Origin: Verrucomicrobia bacterium UBA1183
Lineage (GTDB): Bacteria; Verrucomicrobiota; Verrucomicrobiia; Opitutales; UBA9783
Assembly: GCA_002309885.1 (NCBI GenBank)
Contig: DBYP01000010.1
Location: 5,028 to 57,483 of the forward strand
DNA: 52,456 nucleotides
Reading direction: 5' to 3'
Under the pieces are notes generated by a model that did not search any database, was not told the origin of the DNA, and saw nothing but the letters and a program-made list of their open reading frames with translations. Both the position numbers and the translations under genes were made by a program. Positions 40,787 through 49,706 of the stretch are shown piece by piece. The first letter of the stretch is position 1, and each line of letters starts with the position of its first letter.

Positions 40787-43276
40787 ATGCAAACAAAATG
40801 GCGCTTAATTATTACGGCTTTGGCTTTGGCCGTCGGAGTTTCACAGCTTGTACCCTTAAATGATAGACCTTTCGATAGCTATTTGCTGCAGCAAGTGAAA
40901 GCAAATAAGCCCGCGTTCCAAGCGCTCCTGGAGCAAGCTCGGGAGTGGGTGGCGCAAAAGAAATCGCCACATTTGTTATCGGCATTGTTGGCGCTAGCTC
41001 ATGAGCAATCACTGGATTTGAGCACGTTTTTTACGCAATTTAATACGTCGGATATCAAAAATACCAACAAAAAGAATCAGATCCTTTTGCAACATCTGCT
41101 GAAAAAGTCACAAAGCGTTTTTAAACAAGGTTTGGATTTAAAGGGTGGTGTTGCGTTTTCACTAGAAGTTAATAAGCAAGTTTTGGAAGGCAAAGCGGAT
41201 TGGGAGCGTCAACAGTTGATGCAAAAAGCCATCGAGGTTATCATGAGCCGTATCGATGCTTTGGGTGTAGCTGAACCGATTGTTAGACCGCGTGGCAACA
41301 GCAATATCGAGGTTCAACTTCCCGGCATTTCATTGGAATCCAATCCCGATATCGTTCATGCTTTGAAGAAGCCTGCAAAATTGGATTTTCGATTGGTTAA
41401 CGATAATGTAAAACCCGGTGAACGCATACCGATTGGTTACGAACAGTTATTCATAACGCACGAAAATGATCAAGGCGAGGAGGTCCAGTATCCTATTGTC
41501 GTTAAACGTATTCCGGAAATGACGGGGAAGTCGGTGAAGGAAGCACATCCGGTTGTAGATCCTTACGGACGCTACGAAATCAGTCTGCAAATGACCAGTG
41601 CAGGTAAGGAACGTTTTGCTACAGTAACGCGCCAAAATTTGCACAAGCGCCTGGCGATTGTTTTGGACGGAAAAGTTTGTTCGGCGCCGGTGATTCAATC
41701 CGAAATTACGCAAGGACAAGCCAGTATATCGGGCAACTTCACGCAACGAGAAGCGATAGAGCTTTCGAATGTGTTGAACAATCCTCTAGAATTTGAATTG
41801 GACTTGGCAGAAATTTACGAAGTGGGGCCATCTTTGGCAACAGGCGCGAAAACGGTCGCCATTAGGGCTGCTTTGGTTAGCATCGCTTTGGTACTCGTTT
41901 TGATGGTATTTTATTACCGCCTATCGGGTGCCGTTTGTGGTGTAACGCTTTTCCTGAATTTTATATTCATCATCATTTCATGGGCCGTATTAGGTGCAAC
42001 GATTACGCTTCCCAGCATTACAGCATTAGCGTTGACGTTCGGTATGGCGGTGGATGCCAACGTGCTTATCTTTGAGCGTGTTCGTGAAGAGATTCGGAAT
42101 GGACATGATAGTGTTGTTGCTTTGGAATTGGGTCACAAAAAGGCGTTTATTACCATTTTGGACTCCAATTTAACGACGCTATTGACCGCATGTTTGCTCA
42201 TTTGGTTAGGTACGGGTCCTGTGAAAGGGTTTGGTATCACTTTGGCTATCGGTATTTTAACAACGCTCTTCACAGTTTTGTGTTTCAATCGTGCTGTTTT
42301 GGAGCTTTTTGCTCGGAAGAATCTCTTCTTTATGCGATCTAAGGCGTGGTTAAGCCATGCGAAATATAATTTCATGCGCTGTAAAAAGTTTGCCTTTGCG
42401 ATCTCTGGATTATTGCTTATTATTGGTCTTGTTGGCGTGGCTCAGCGCGGTAAAAGTGTTTTGGGTATTGATTTCGTTGGCGGTGATGAGATTTTGTTGA
42501 AGTACGAACATGAGATCGATTGCCAGGAGGTACGCAAATTTGCCAAAGATCAGAGTTTTGGTGAAGTCAATGCGGTTTACCAGAAGTATTTGGGTAGCCA
42601 GATGAATTTGTTGAAGGTGCAAACTGAGCGCGACAAAGGGATTACCTTTATGAAGGCTTTGCAAAAGCAGTATCCGGAAGCTCAGTTGCAGAGCGTGGCG
42701 CATAATCAGATGGGGGCCTCGGTAAGTTCGGAAGTTCAAAAAAATGCGATTATATCGGTCTTGATGGCGCTGTTGTGTATCTTGATTTACGTTGCGATGC
42801 GATTCGAATTTAGTTACGGAGTGGGTGCTGTTCTTGCATTGTTGCATGATACGTTGATTACGATAGGATTGTACATTGCCCTAGGTCACCAATTTTCGGC
42901 ACCGATGGTAGCAGCGGTTTTGATGGTTATCGGTTATTCGATTAACGATACTATCATTATTTTTGACAGAATTCGCGAAGAGGTCAAAGCGAATTTGTCT
43001 CTGACATTGGCGCAGGTCATCAACTTAGCAATCAATAGAACTTTATCGCGAACGTTAGTTACCAGCTTAACGACGTTTATTCCGGCGTGTACATTGTATG
43101 TATTCTGTTCGGGAATTGTTAGCGATTACGCGCTTGTGTTCTTGTTGGGAATCCTCATCGGAACGTATTCGTCGGTTTTCATTGCCTCGCCGATTTTCTA
43201 CCTGTGGAATCGGGGTGAACGTAAACATCTCGACAAAAAGCCGGTCGAAACGATAACGTACGAGTGGATGAAGTAA
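40787..43276 (+). CDS. secDF: Fused SecDF protein-export protein
   Basis: 829 residues joining SecD (about 1-515) and SecF (about 520-829), 12 membrane helices expected. SecD marks: QGLDLKGGVAFSLEV, the P1 domain, then FGMAVDANVLIFERVREE. SecF marks: GIDFVGGDEILLKY and IGYSINDTIIIFDRIREE. The charged Asp/Arg residues for proton-driven pulling are present in both halves. Starts four bases after yajC and ends three before recJ. The fusion is known in several phyla and is not itself odd. Confidence 0.95.
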   Translation: MQTKWRLIITALALAVGVSQLVPLNDRPFDSYLLQQVKANKPAFQALLEQAREWVAQKKSPHLLSALLALAHEQSLDLSTFFTQFNTSDIKNTNKKNQILLQHLLKKSQSVFKQGLDLKGGVAFSLEVNKQVLEGKADWERQQLMQKAIEVIMSRIDALGVAEPIVRPRGNSNIEVQLPGISLESNPDIVHALKKPAKLDFRLVNDNVKPGERIPIGYEQLFITHENDQGEEVQYPIVVKRIPEMTGKSVKEAHPVVDPYGRYEISLQMTSAGKERFATVTRQNLHKRLAIVLDGKVCSAPVIQSEITQGQASISGNFTQREAIELSNVLNNPLEFELDLAEIYEVGPSLATGAKTVAIRAALVSIALVLVLMVFYYRLSGAVCGVTLFLNFIFIIISWAVLGATITLPSITALALTFGMAVDANVLIFERVREEIRNGHDSVVALELGHKKAFITILDSNLTTLLTACLLIWLGTGPVKGFGITLAIGILTTLFTVLCFNRAVLELFARKNLFFMRSKAWLSHAKYNFMRCKKFAFAISGLLLIIGLVGVAQRGKSVLGIDFVGGDEILLKYEHEIDCQEVRKFAKDQSFGEVNAVYQKYLGSQMNLLKVQTERDKGITFMKALQKQYPEAQLQSVAHNQMGASVSSEVQKNAIISVLMALLCILIYVAMRFEFSYGVGAVLALLHDTLITIGLYIALGHQFSAPMVAAVLMVIGYSINDTIIIFDRIREEVKANLSLTLAQVINLAINRTLSRTLVTSLTTFIPACTLYVFCSGIVSDYALVFLLGILIGTYSSVFIASPIFYLWNRGERKHLDKKPVETITYEWMK

Positions 43277-43279
43277 TCC

Positions 43280-44989
43280 ATGCAGTGGGTTTTTAACGAC
43301 CAACCGATTGCAACATGGATTCAAGATTTCTGTGAACAGCAGGGGTTATCTTCAGTAATTGCGCCTTTGTTGGCCCAAAAGGGGTTTAAGGATAAGCAAG
43401 CATTAGAGCGATTCCTTTATCCCAAATTGCAGTACGTAGAGGTTCCTGAAGCAATACAAAACCTCTCTGAAGCGGTTGAAGTGGTTGATGGCGCTTGCAA
43501 GCAGGGACGTTCTATCGTTGTTGTTAGCGATTATGATGTCGATGGAGTTACGAGTATGGCGCTATTTTATCATGGTTTTAAGGCGCTTAACTTTTCTTTT
43601 ACGCATTTTTTCCCGGATCGAGAAAAAGAGGGCTATGGGCTTACAATAAGCGTTGTGCAGCGGATATTGGCGACGTATCCGCGTTTTGATATTCTGATTG
43701 CACTTGATTGTGGAACGAACTCCGTGGAAGCTATTCAGATGTTGCGCAATCGTCACGTACAAGTGGTGGTAGTAGATCATCATCAGTTAACCTGTACAGA
43801 GCTTCCGGAAGCGATTATCGTAAATCCGCATGTGATACCTGAAAAGCATTCCGAATCGGCCAAGCATCTATGTACGGTCGGGCTGGTTTTCAAATGGTTA
43901 CATCTGTGGTTGAAGCGTTTAAAAGCTGAAGGGTACAAGCCCGCTCTACCTCTTAAAATGAGACCGTTTTTGGATTTGGTCGCTTTGGGGACGGTTGCGG
44001 ATATGGTTCCTTTAAAGGAGGAAAATCGTTTGTTTGTGCATTTTGGTTTGAGGCAGATGCAACAGACCGAACATGTGGGATTGGCGGATATCATAGATAT
44101 TTCGGGCATAAAAACGGACTTGCCGGTTTCTGCAGACGACGTTGCCTTTCAGCTAGCTCCGCGGATCAATGCAAGCGGTCGCTTAAATTCCGCAGAAGTG
44201 CCATTTCAATTGTTGACGAGTACGAATACGACTGAGTGTTTTGTGGTTTCAGGGCAATTGGATAATTTAAATCGAGAGCGCCAGGAAATCGAAAAGCATA
44301 TCTGTGAAGAAGCCGAAGCGATGATATTACAAAAGCCCCAGCAATATGCTTACGTGCTTTCCGATCCTTCTTGGCATATGGGCGTTGTTGGTATTGTTGC
44401 GGGTCGATTGAGTCGAAAATATAATTGTCCCGTTTTTGTTTTGAGTGAGCAAAATGGTCAACTTAAAGGATCGGGTAGAGGCGTTCCTGCGGTTAATTTG
44501 GTTGAACTTTTCACAGCAGCCGATGCTTTTCTCTCTCAGTGGGGTGGGCATCCAGGTGCCGTCGGTCTATCCTTAGAAAAAGAAAATCAGGTGCCGTTGG
44601 AAAATTTTCTTAATCAATACTTGCGCTCAAAATTCCCAGAAGGTTTGCCCGAAGCTGTTTTAAACATTAGCGCAATACTCAAAGAGCATCAAATTTCCGA
44701 AAAATTTCTGGAGGATGTGGATCTTTTAGGCCCTTTTGGTCAAGAAAACGAAAAACCGGTTTTTGTTATCCCTAACCTTGTCCTTCATACGCCACCGGAA
44801 TCTTTCGGGCGCGAGCACCAACATGTCCGCTTAAAGGTGGGTGCCATTCCTGTCCTTGGTTGGAATCTCGCTCCCGACGTGTTCCCTCTCAATACGCCTC
44901 TGAATCTTGCCGTACAATTTTCTTGGAATTATTGGCAGTCTCGACGTTCCATTCAAGCTATTCTCGTCGATTGGAAAACGAAGTTTTGA
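43280..44989 (+). CDS. recJ: Single-stranded-DNA exonuclease RecJ
   Basis: 5'-3' exonuclease of recombination and mismatch repair. 569 residues. DHH-family motifs in order: SDYDVDGVTSMALFYHG (I), ALDCGT (II), VVVDHHQL (III), TVADMVPLKEENR (IV), and the DHHA1 block GGHPGAVGLSL. A C-terminal OB-like part follows (LLGPFGQENEKPVFVIPN). Three bases after secDF. Confidence 0.95.
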   Translation: MQWVFNDQPIATWIQDFCEQQGLSSVIAPLLAQKGFKDKQALERFLYPKLQYVEVPEAIQNLSEAVEVVDGACKQGRSIVVVSDYDVDGVTSMALFYHGFKALNFSFTHFFPDREKEGYGLTISVVQRILATYPRFDILIALDCGTNSVEAIQMLRNRHVQVVVVDHHQLTCTELPEAIIVNPHVIPEKHSESAKHLCTVGLVFKWLHLWLKRLKAEGYKPALPLKMRPFLDLVALGTVADMVPLKEENRLFVHFGLRQMQQTEHVGLADIIDISGIKTDLPVSADDVAFQLAPRINASGRLNSAEVPFQLLTSTNTTECFVVSGQLDNLNRERQEIEKHICEEAEAMILQKPQQYAYVLSDPSWHMGVVGIVAGRLSRKYNCPVFVLSEQNGQLKGSGRGVPAVNLVELFTAADAFLSQWGGHPGAVGLSLEKENQVPLENFLNQYLRSKFPEGLPEAVLNISAILKEHQISEKFLEDVDLLGPFGQENEKPVFVIPNLVLHTPPESFGREHQHVRLKVGAIPVLGWNLAPDVFPLNTPLNLAVQFSWNYWQSRRSIQAILVDWKTKF

Positions 44990-45027
44990 GCTTCCAGAGC
45001 GTGTAAAATAACGAAAAAATCAAGGTT

Positions 45028-45170
45028 AAGAGAACTTTTTGAAAAAAGTTCCCTTAAACTCTCAAAAACTTTCATAATTTTGCAACATGGGTGCAAAATA
45101 ACTGGGGTACAGGGCCTCTGCCCCACTTTTAAGGAGATTTAAGGGATTTTTTTACAAAAAATTCAAAAAA
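45028..45170 (+). repeat. Dispersed hairpin element, copy 14
   Basis: Forward copy about 40 bases after recJ. AAGAGAACTTTTT/AAAAAGTTCCCTT, TTTTGCAACA/GGTGCAAAA, CAGGGC/GCCCCAC, and an eroded end stem (AAGGGATTTTTTTACAAAAAATTC). It stops just before the -35 box of the next gene. Confidence 0.87.
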
Positions 45171-45174
45171 CCAC

Positions 45175-45203
45175 TTGACAAAATAAAAACATGGATGTAT
45201 AAT
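45175..45203 (+). promoter_or_regulatory. Consensus sigma-70 promoter of the DJ-1/PfpI gene
   Basis: TTGACA (45175-45180), a 17-base spacer and TATAAT (45198-45203): a perfect match in both boxes and spacing. The ATG at 45212 lies eight bases past the -10 box, where transcription would start, so the mRNA should have almost no leader. Confidence 0.85.
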
Positions 45204-45211
45204 ACTCCGCG

Positions 45212-45760
45212 ATGAAGACACAAAGACTACTTGCATTGCTTTTCCATGGGTTTGAGGAGACGGAAGCGCTGGTTACGGTGGATATCTTGAGGCGGGCGAA
45301 GATTGAAGTTGTAACGGCTTGCGTTGGTGATAAATTAGAAGTTTGCGGGGCTCACGCGATCAGTTGCAAAGCGGATCAGTTGCTGAAGGATATCCATTTA
45401 GAGCTGTTTGATGGCATCTTTGTCCCGGGGGGTGGCGGCGTTTTTTCGCTGGGACAGAACGAGACTGTTTTGAATACGATTCGTTACTTCTACGGTGCAA
45501 ACAAGTGGATTGCGGCGATTTGTGCGGCACCGATAGTGTTAAAGGCAGCGGGGTGCTTACCCAAGAAGTTTACGGCGCATGCTTGCGTTGCGGATCAGTT
45601 GTTGGGATGTGATACCGAAGCGGAAGTTGTAACCGATGGTCATATTGTTACCAGTCGAGGGCCAGGAACGGTTTTCCCGTTTGCATTTGAACTCACACGA
45701 AGATTGACAACGGAAGAAGTTGTCTTACAATTGAAAGCGGCTATTCATTATGAAAAGTGA
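45212..45760 (+). CDS. DJ-1/PfpI family protein (YajL/ThiJ type)
   Basis: 182 residues. GFEETEALVTVDILRRA carries the conserved Glu near residue 17, and WIAAICAAPIVLKAAG holds the nucleophile-elbow Cys near 108. FVPGGGGVFSLG and VVTDGHIVTSRGPGT complete the DJ-1 subfamily pattern. Family members act as deglycases, chaperones or redox sensors; which applies is debated. Transcribed from the promoter just upstream with little or no leader. Overlaps the M42 gene by 11 bases. Confidence 0.9.
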   Translation: MKTQRLLALLFHGFEETEALVTVDILRRAKIEVVTACVGDKLEVCGAHAISCKADQLLKDIHLELFDGIFVPGGGGVFSLGQNETVLNTIRYFYGANKWIAAICAAPIVLKAAGCLPKKFTAHACVADQLLGCDTEAEVVTDGHIVTSRGPGTVFPFAFELTRRLTTEEVVLQLKAAIHYEK

Positions 45761-46847
45761 TACTAAGAGTGAAAAATTGAGGAAACCGTTGAAAAAAACG
45801 GCCGATGCTTTCTTATTGGATTTATTGCATGCATCTTCACCTTCCGGCTACGAGTTTGAAGCCCAGAAGGTGATCGAGAAGTATGTGACTCCCGTAGCAG
45901 ATTCGGTTAAAAAGGATGCTTTGGGAAACCGCATTGCAACGATTAATCCTAAGGGTTCGCCCCATGTATTGATGACCGGGCACATGGACGAGATAGGTTT
46001 CATTATTCGTTACATCAACAAGGATGGCTTCCTGTTTTTCGATACCATCGGAGGACACGATGTAGGGCTGATTTCGGGTCGAAAGGTTCGTATTTTGACC
46101 GAGAAAGGCTTTGTGTATGGAATTACAGGACGTCGCGCGATTCACTTATTGACCGCAGAAGAACGCAAGCAGATGCCGAAACTGCAGTCGATTTGGATTG
46201 ATATTGGGGCACGCAGCAAAGCGGAAGCCGAGAAGAGAGTTTCCGTTGGTGATGCGGTAGTTTACGATAATGAGCCGTTCTATGTGGATAATGGTTGTTT
46301 GTGCGCTCGTGGCATTGATGATCGCGGGGGTACTTATGTCGTTCAAGAGGTACTGCGTCGACTTTCCAAGGAAAAGATGGCGGCTTCTTTAACAGCGGTA
46401 TCGACAACCCAAGAAGAAATTGGTACGCGTGGAGCGATTCCGGCAGCTTATGAGGTTCATCCTGATATTGGTATTGCGGTCGATGTGGGCCATGCAACCG
46501 ATTTTCCGGATGGCGATAGCAATAAGCTTGGCGAATTCAAACTGGGTGCGGGTCCTATCATTGCACGTGGTCCCAATATCAGTCCTCGCGTTTTCGAAGC
46601 GCTAAAAGCTTGTGCGGAACGTTTGAAGATTCCGTATCAGGTGGAAGCGGAATCTGGCCCGACAGGAACCGATGCGCGCGTTATTCAAATGTCGCGTGAA
46701 GGGGTGGCGACAGGTTTGGTCAGCATTCCATTGCGTTATATGCACACACCGCATGAACTTGTTTGCCTGGATGATATCGAGTGGGTTATCCAATTGCTGG
46801 TGGAATTCACGCGATCTCTGAAGAAAAACGATAAATTTGAATGGTAA
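45750..46847 (+). CDS. M42-family metallopeptidase (glutamyl-aminopeptidase type)
   Basis: 365 residues. Metal-binding and catalytic lines in order: VLMTGHMDEIGF (His-x-Asp), GIDDRGGTYVV (bridging Asp), TTQEEIGTRGA (catalytic Glu pair), AVDVGHATDFP, and RYMHTPHELV (final His). M42 enzymes form dodecameric cytoplasmic aminopeptidases that finish peptide breakdown; annotation as an endoglucanase (FrvX/CelM) is an old error for this family. Its stop lies ten bases before the next ATG. Confidence 0.92.
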   Translation: MKSDTKSEKLRKPLKKTADAFLLDLLHASSPSGYEFEAQKVIEKYVTPVADSVKKDALGNRIATINPKGSPHVLMTGHMDEIGFIIRYINKDGFLFFDTIGGHDVGLISGRKVRILTEKGFVYGITGRRAIHLLTAEERKQMPKLQSIWIDIGARSKAEAEKRVSVGDAVVYDNEPFYVDNGCLCARGIDDRGGTYVVQEVLRRLSKEKMAASLTAVSTTQEEIGTRGAIPAAYEVHPDIGIAVDVGHATDFPDGDSNKLGEFKLGAGPIIARGPNISPRVFEALKACAERLKIPYQVEAESGPTGTDARVIQMSREGVATGLVSIPLRYMHTPHELVCLDDIEWVIQLLVEFTRSLKKNDKFEW

Positions 46848-46857
46848 GGTTTGGTAT

Positions 46858-48483
46858 ATGTTGAGCAATATTCAGGTGTTTTTGGAGAAAAATCGAAAGT
46901 GGTTGTTCGGTTTTTTGCTGGTAGTTATCGTCGTTCCGTTTGTGTTCACCATCGGAAGTATGCCCGGTTTGGTTGGCGGCAAACGAGCGCATAAATTGCG
47001 GCTGTTCGGCTATGATCTGAACGAGCGCAAGCAGCAGGAAGAAGTTGTTCGCAATGGCGCATTAAGTATCGCGTTGCAGACGGGCAATGAGGAAAACGCT
47101 TGGATGGAATCTGCGCAGGGATATGCTTTTTATCGCTTATTGTTGTTGAGCATAGCGCGTGATTTACACTTGCCCAATCCCTCCGAATCTGCTTTGGGTG
47201 AATTCATAAAAACACGCGTACTGTTCCAAGATAAAGACGGACAATTCAAGCCTGAGCTTTACAATACTTACCTGGAAAATTGGAAGCAACGCTTTGGCAA
47301 GGCTTACTCGTTGCGCAATCTTCTCGAAGAAGATTACCGTTGCGACCAAGTGCGTTCCGTTATGATGAAGGGCGGCTTTGTTTTGCCCAATGAAAGCGCC
47401 GCTTTTTTCAAGAATATGAAGGCGACCTATCAGCTGGATTACATTGTCGTGAAGAACGAGGAACCGCTTCCCGAAAATGTTCACGAAAATGCATTGCGTG
47501 CCCATTTCGACGCTCACAAGGCCGATTATCAGGTAGGACAGCGTGCGGATGTAACCCTGTTGTTTTTCGAAAACAAGAAATATGCGGAGGCCGTTCCGAA
47601 CTTGTCCGAAAAGGATTTTGAAGCCTATTTTGAAGCGCACAAATCCGACTTTAAGGATAAAGATAAAGAGCCGGTGTTGAAGGAGGTTCGTGATCGTGTA
47701 AAAACAGCGTTGGAAACGGAACATATGTCGCACATCGCGCTCGAAAGCGCTTCGCAGTTTGTCATGCAGGTTTATGAGAAAAATCTCGTAATGGAAAGCG
47801 AAGCTTGGAAGGAATTGCTGGATAAAAACGATATCCGCTGCATCCATTCTATTGCGCCCTATACCCGCGACAATATTCCAGAGAAGAAAGGGCTTTCAAA
47901 GGAAGTACTTCGGACCGCGTTTGATCTCAACGAAGATCATTTCTTGAGCGATCCGGTGCCGGTCAAAAACGGTGTGGTGGTCGTCGCCTTAAACAAGTTT
48001 TTGCCCCCTTATTTGCCTGAATTGGATGCCGTTCGCGAAAAACTTACCGCAGATGTCAAAGCAGATCAGCGAAAAAAGGCGTTCAGTGCGAAGATGGATA
48101 ACTTAGTTAAGTTCTTGCAGGATGTAAAATCCAAAAAACAGCTGTCCGAAAAGGGCTTGGAAACCAAGAAATTGGAAAACTTCTCTTTGGAAACTGGTTT
48201 TTTGGAACTTTCGAAATTGCTGCAAATGCAAGCACTCTTCGCCTTCATGAAAGATCTTAATGGCCTGGCGTTAAATAAATGGTCCAAGTCCTACGAAGGT
48301 GTGGATGAAACCGCGCTTCTTTTCTGCTGCAAGGAGAAAAAGTACCCCGAAGATATCGCAACTTCGGAAGAGTTCAAAGAATTCGAAAAGAATTTCACCA
48401 CTCGCCAGCGTGTACAACAAAGCGAAACTTTGTTGCGCGAAATGCTTGAAGATACCATGAACAACAGCGGCATTATCCGCTAA
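46858..48483 (+). CDS. PpiD/SurA-like membrane-anchored periplasmic chaperone
   Basis: 541 residues from the ATG at 46858, with AAGG about ten bases upstream; a TTG start at 46837 is less likely. One N-terminal membrane segment (WLFGFLLVVIVVPFVFTIGS, about residues 13-34) is followed by a long charged helical region of SurA_N type. I do not see a clear parvulin domain: the region about 225-400 keeps parts (VREKLTADVKADQRK, FLSDPVPVKNGVVVVAL) that resemble PpiD's degenerate PPIase segments. Probably helps export or folding near the Sec machine. Confidence 0.75.
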   Translation: MLSNIQVFLEKNRKWLFGFLLVVIVVPFVFTIGSMPGLVGGKRAHKLRLFGYDLNERKQQEEVVRNGALSIALQTGNEENAWMESAQGYAFYRLLLLSIARDLHLPNPSESALGEFIKTRVLFQDKDGQFKPELYNTYLENWKQRFGKAYSLRNLLEEDYRCDQVRSVMMKGGFVLPNESAAFFKNMKATYQLDYIVVKNEEPLPENVHENALRAHFDAHKADYQVGQRADVTLLFFENKKYAEAVPNLSEKDFEAYFEAHKSDFKDKDKEPVLKEVRDRVKTALETEHMSHIALESASQFVMQVYEKNLVMESEAWKELLDKNDIRCIHSIAPYTRDNIPEKKGLSKEVLRTAFDLNEDHFLSDPVPVKNGVVVVALNKFLPPYLPELDAVREKLTADVKADQRKKAFSAKMDNLVKFLQDVKSKKQLSEKGLETKKLENFSLETGFLELSKLLQMQALFAFMKDLNGLALNKWSKSYEGVDETALLFCCKEKKYPEDIATSEEFKEFEKNFTTRQRVQQSETLLREMLEDTMNNSGIIR

Positions 48484-48501
48484 AAGCCGTAAACGGCATG
48501 T

Positions 48502-49023
48502 ATGAAGCATTGGATATTAGACGGCTACAATGTCATGCATGCTTTGGACTTCATAAAGCGCGATTTACCCTTTGAAATCGCGCGCGAACGGTTCATCAGT
48601 TGGGTGTGTCCATTTCAAGCTGCGGGCGACAAAAGCGTAACGCTCGTCTTTGATGACAATGTGCATGCGCCGGGACCTCATGAACTTCACACAAGAATCC
48701 GCGTTATTTATAGCCCGGAAGGTTTTAATGCGGATGGCACGATCTTGACACTCGTTCGTCAAATGCCGCCATCTCAACGTCCAAACGTCGTTGCCGTTAC
48801 CCGCGATGGCATGTTACGCGATGCCCTTTTAGGCTACGGTTGTACGGTCATTTCACCTGAAAGCTTCGCGAGTGAATTCCAAGCCTACCGTTCATATACC
48901 CAACGTAAAACCGACCATCCCTGCTTTGGGCAAGCCAACGAACACTTCTCCTATCAGCCCTTTAGAGAGTTCTTTGAATATAATAAGGGAGAGAATGAGG
49001 AGAAAAATAAGGGAACTTTTTGA
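48502..49023 (+). CDS. NYN-domain (YacP-like) putative RNA-binding nuclease
   Basis: 173 residues. WILDGYNVMHAL, VTLVFDD and NVVAVTRDGMLRDALLGYGCTVISPESF are the acidic motifs of the PIN-like YacP/NYN family (PF05991), thought to act on rRNA or mRNA. The four Asp residues expected in the active site are present. The C-terminal residues NKGTF and the stop codon are encoded by the start of repeat copy 15, so the natural C-terminus may have been replaced. Confidence 0.87.
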   Translation: MKHWILDGYNVMHALDFIKRDLPFEIARERFISWVCPFQAAGDKSVTLVFDDNVHAPGPHELHTRIRVIYSPEGFNADGTILTLVRQMPPSQRPNVVAVTRDGMLRDALLGYGCTVISPESFASEFQAYRSYTQRKTDHPCFGQANEHFSYQPFREFFEYNKGENEEKNKGTF

Positions 49024-49057
49024 AAAAAGTTTCCCTTAAACCCTCAAAAACTTTTCA
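49009..49057 (+). repeat. Dispersed hairpin element, copy 15 (truncated)
   Basis: Only the first stem (AAGGGAACTTTTT/AAAAGTTTCCCTT) and the following CCCTCAAAAACTTTTCAT remain. The central and end stems are missing, apparently lost toward the DUF2442 gene. Confidence 0.85.
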
Positions 49058-49066
49058 TCAATAGCT

Positions 49067-49324
49067 TTATTTTTTGGGAACCAAGGGCTGACTGTCCAAA
49101 TATAAGGAATCAGGGCAAAGACTTATATCATCATTCCATTCCACAGTACCAAAAGAAACGTAAGCCTTACGAAACAATTTTTTATCATTAAGAGGATCCG
49201 TAGGATGTGCCTTCAGTAAAGGTTCCATATCGTATGTTCTTACTTCATCCGTTGTAAACGTCAGAATTAACTTATATGGCTCCTTTACTTGAACTTCTTT
49301 AACGCGTGGCAATAGTTTCTTCAT
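49067..49324 (-). CDS. DUF2442 family protein
   Basis: 85 residues. VKEVQVKEPYKLILTFTTDE and VRTYDMEPLLKAHP then TVEWNDDISLCPDSLY match the DUF2442 pattern (small domain often with a DNA-binding role). It follows the DUF4160 gene with three bases between. Such pairs recur in bacteria and are suspected toxin-antitoxin-like modules, DUF2442 being the antitoxin-like half; unproven. Confidence 0.85.
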   Translation of the reverse strand: MKKLLPRVKEVQVKEPYKLILTFTTDEVRTYDMEPLLKAHPTDPLNDKKLFRKAYVSFGTVEWNDDISLCPDSLYLDSQPLVPKK

Positions 49325-49327
49325 AAA

Positions 49328-49588
49328 TCACTTTAACGGTGTTATTTTAAATACTTTTTCATGATTTTTAGCCAGATTCCAATTAGCCAACAGTTCATCG
49401 CGATGAATTTCTATCCATGCTTTAACAAGTGTGGTTTTGTTTTTAGGAAATGAACCGGCTATTATTTCACCATTAAAATCAAAACAAGCTTCTTCTTCCC
49501 CATAGAATACATGTATGTGAGGCGGATTATGTTCGTTTCGCGTGTTTAATTTCACAACGATTCCATAAAATATCGAGAGTGTTGGCAT
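49328..49588 (-). CDS. DUF4160 family protein
   Basis: 86 residues. MPTLSIFYGIVVKLNTRNEH with NPPHIHVFYGEEEACFDFNG is the DUF4160 signature (the PPHIHV motif). WIEIHRDELLANWNLAKN follows. It leads the two-gene unit with DUF2442. The 118-base gap upstream holds its promoter; no clear boxes seen. Confidence 0.88.
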   Translation of the reverse strand: MPTLSIFYGIVVKLNTRNEHNPPHIHVFYGEEEACFDFNGEIIAGSFPKNKTTLVKAWIEIHRDELLANWNLAKNHEKVFKITPLK

Positions 49589-49706
49589 AATATACCTTTT
49601 TTTAATAATTCCATTGCATTAAACTATGTATGTCAAGTACGATTTTTTACCCATGGACATAATTAACAGGAGCTTGTTTCCTCAAGAAAACTTCCCCAAA
49701 ACTCCC

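Noticed and set aside
46283..46291. TGTGGATAA, a perfect inverted DnaA box
   Set aside because: Single occurrence inside the M42 peptidase coding region; expected by chance.
49670..49700. A further degenerate repeat copy (TTTCCTCAAGAAAACTTCCCC)
   Set aside because: Resembles parts of stems 1 and 4, but too short and imperfect to count.
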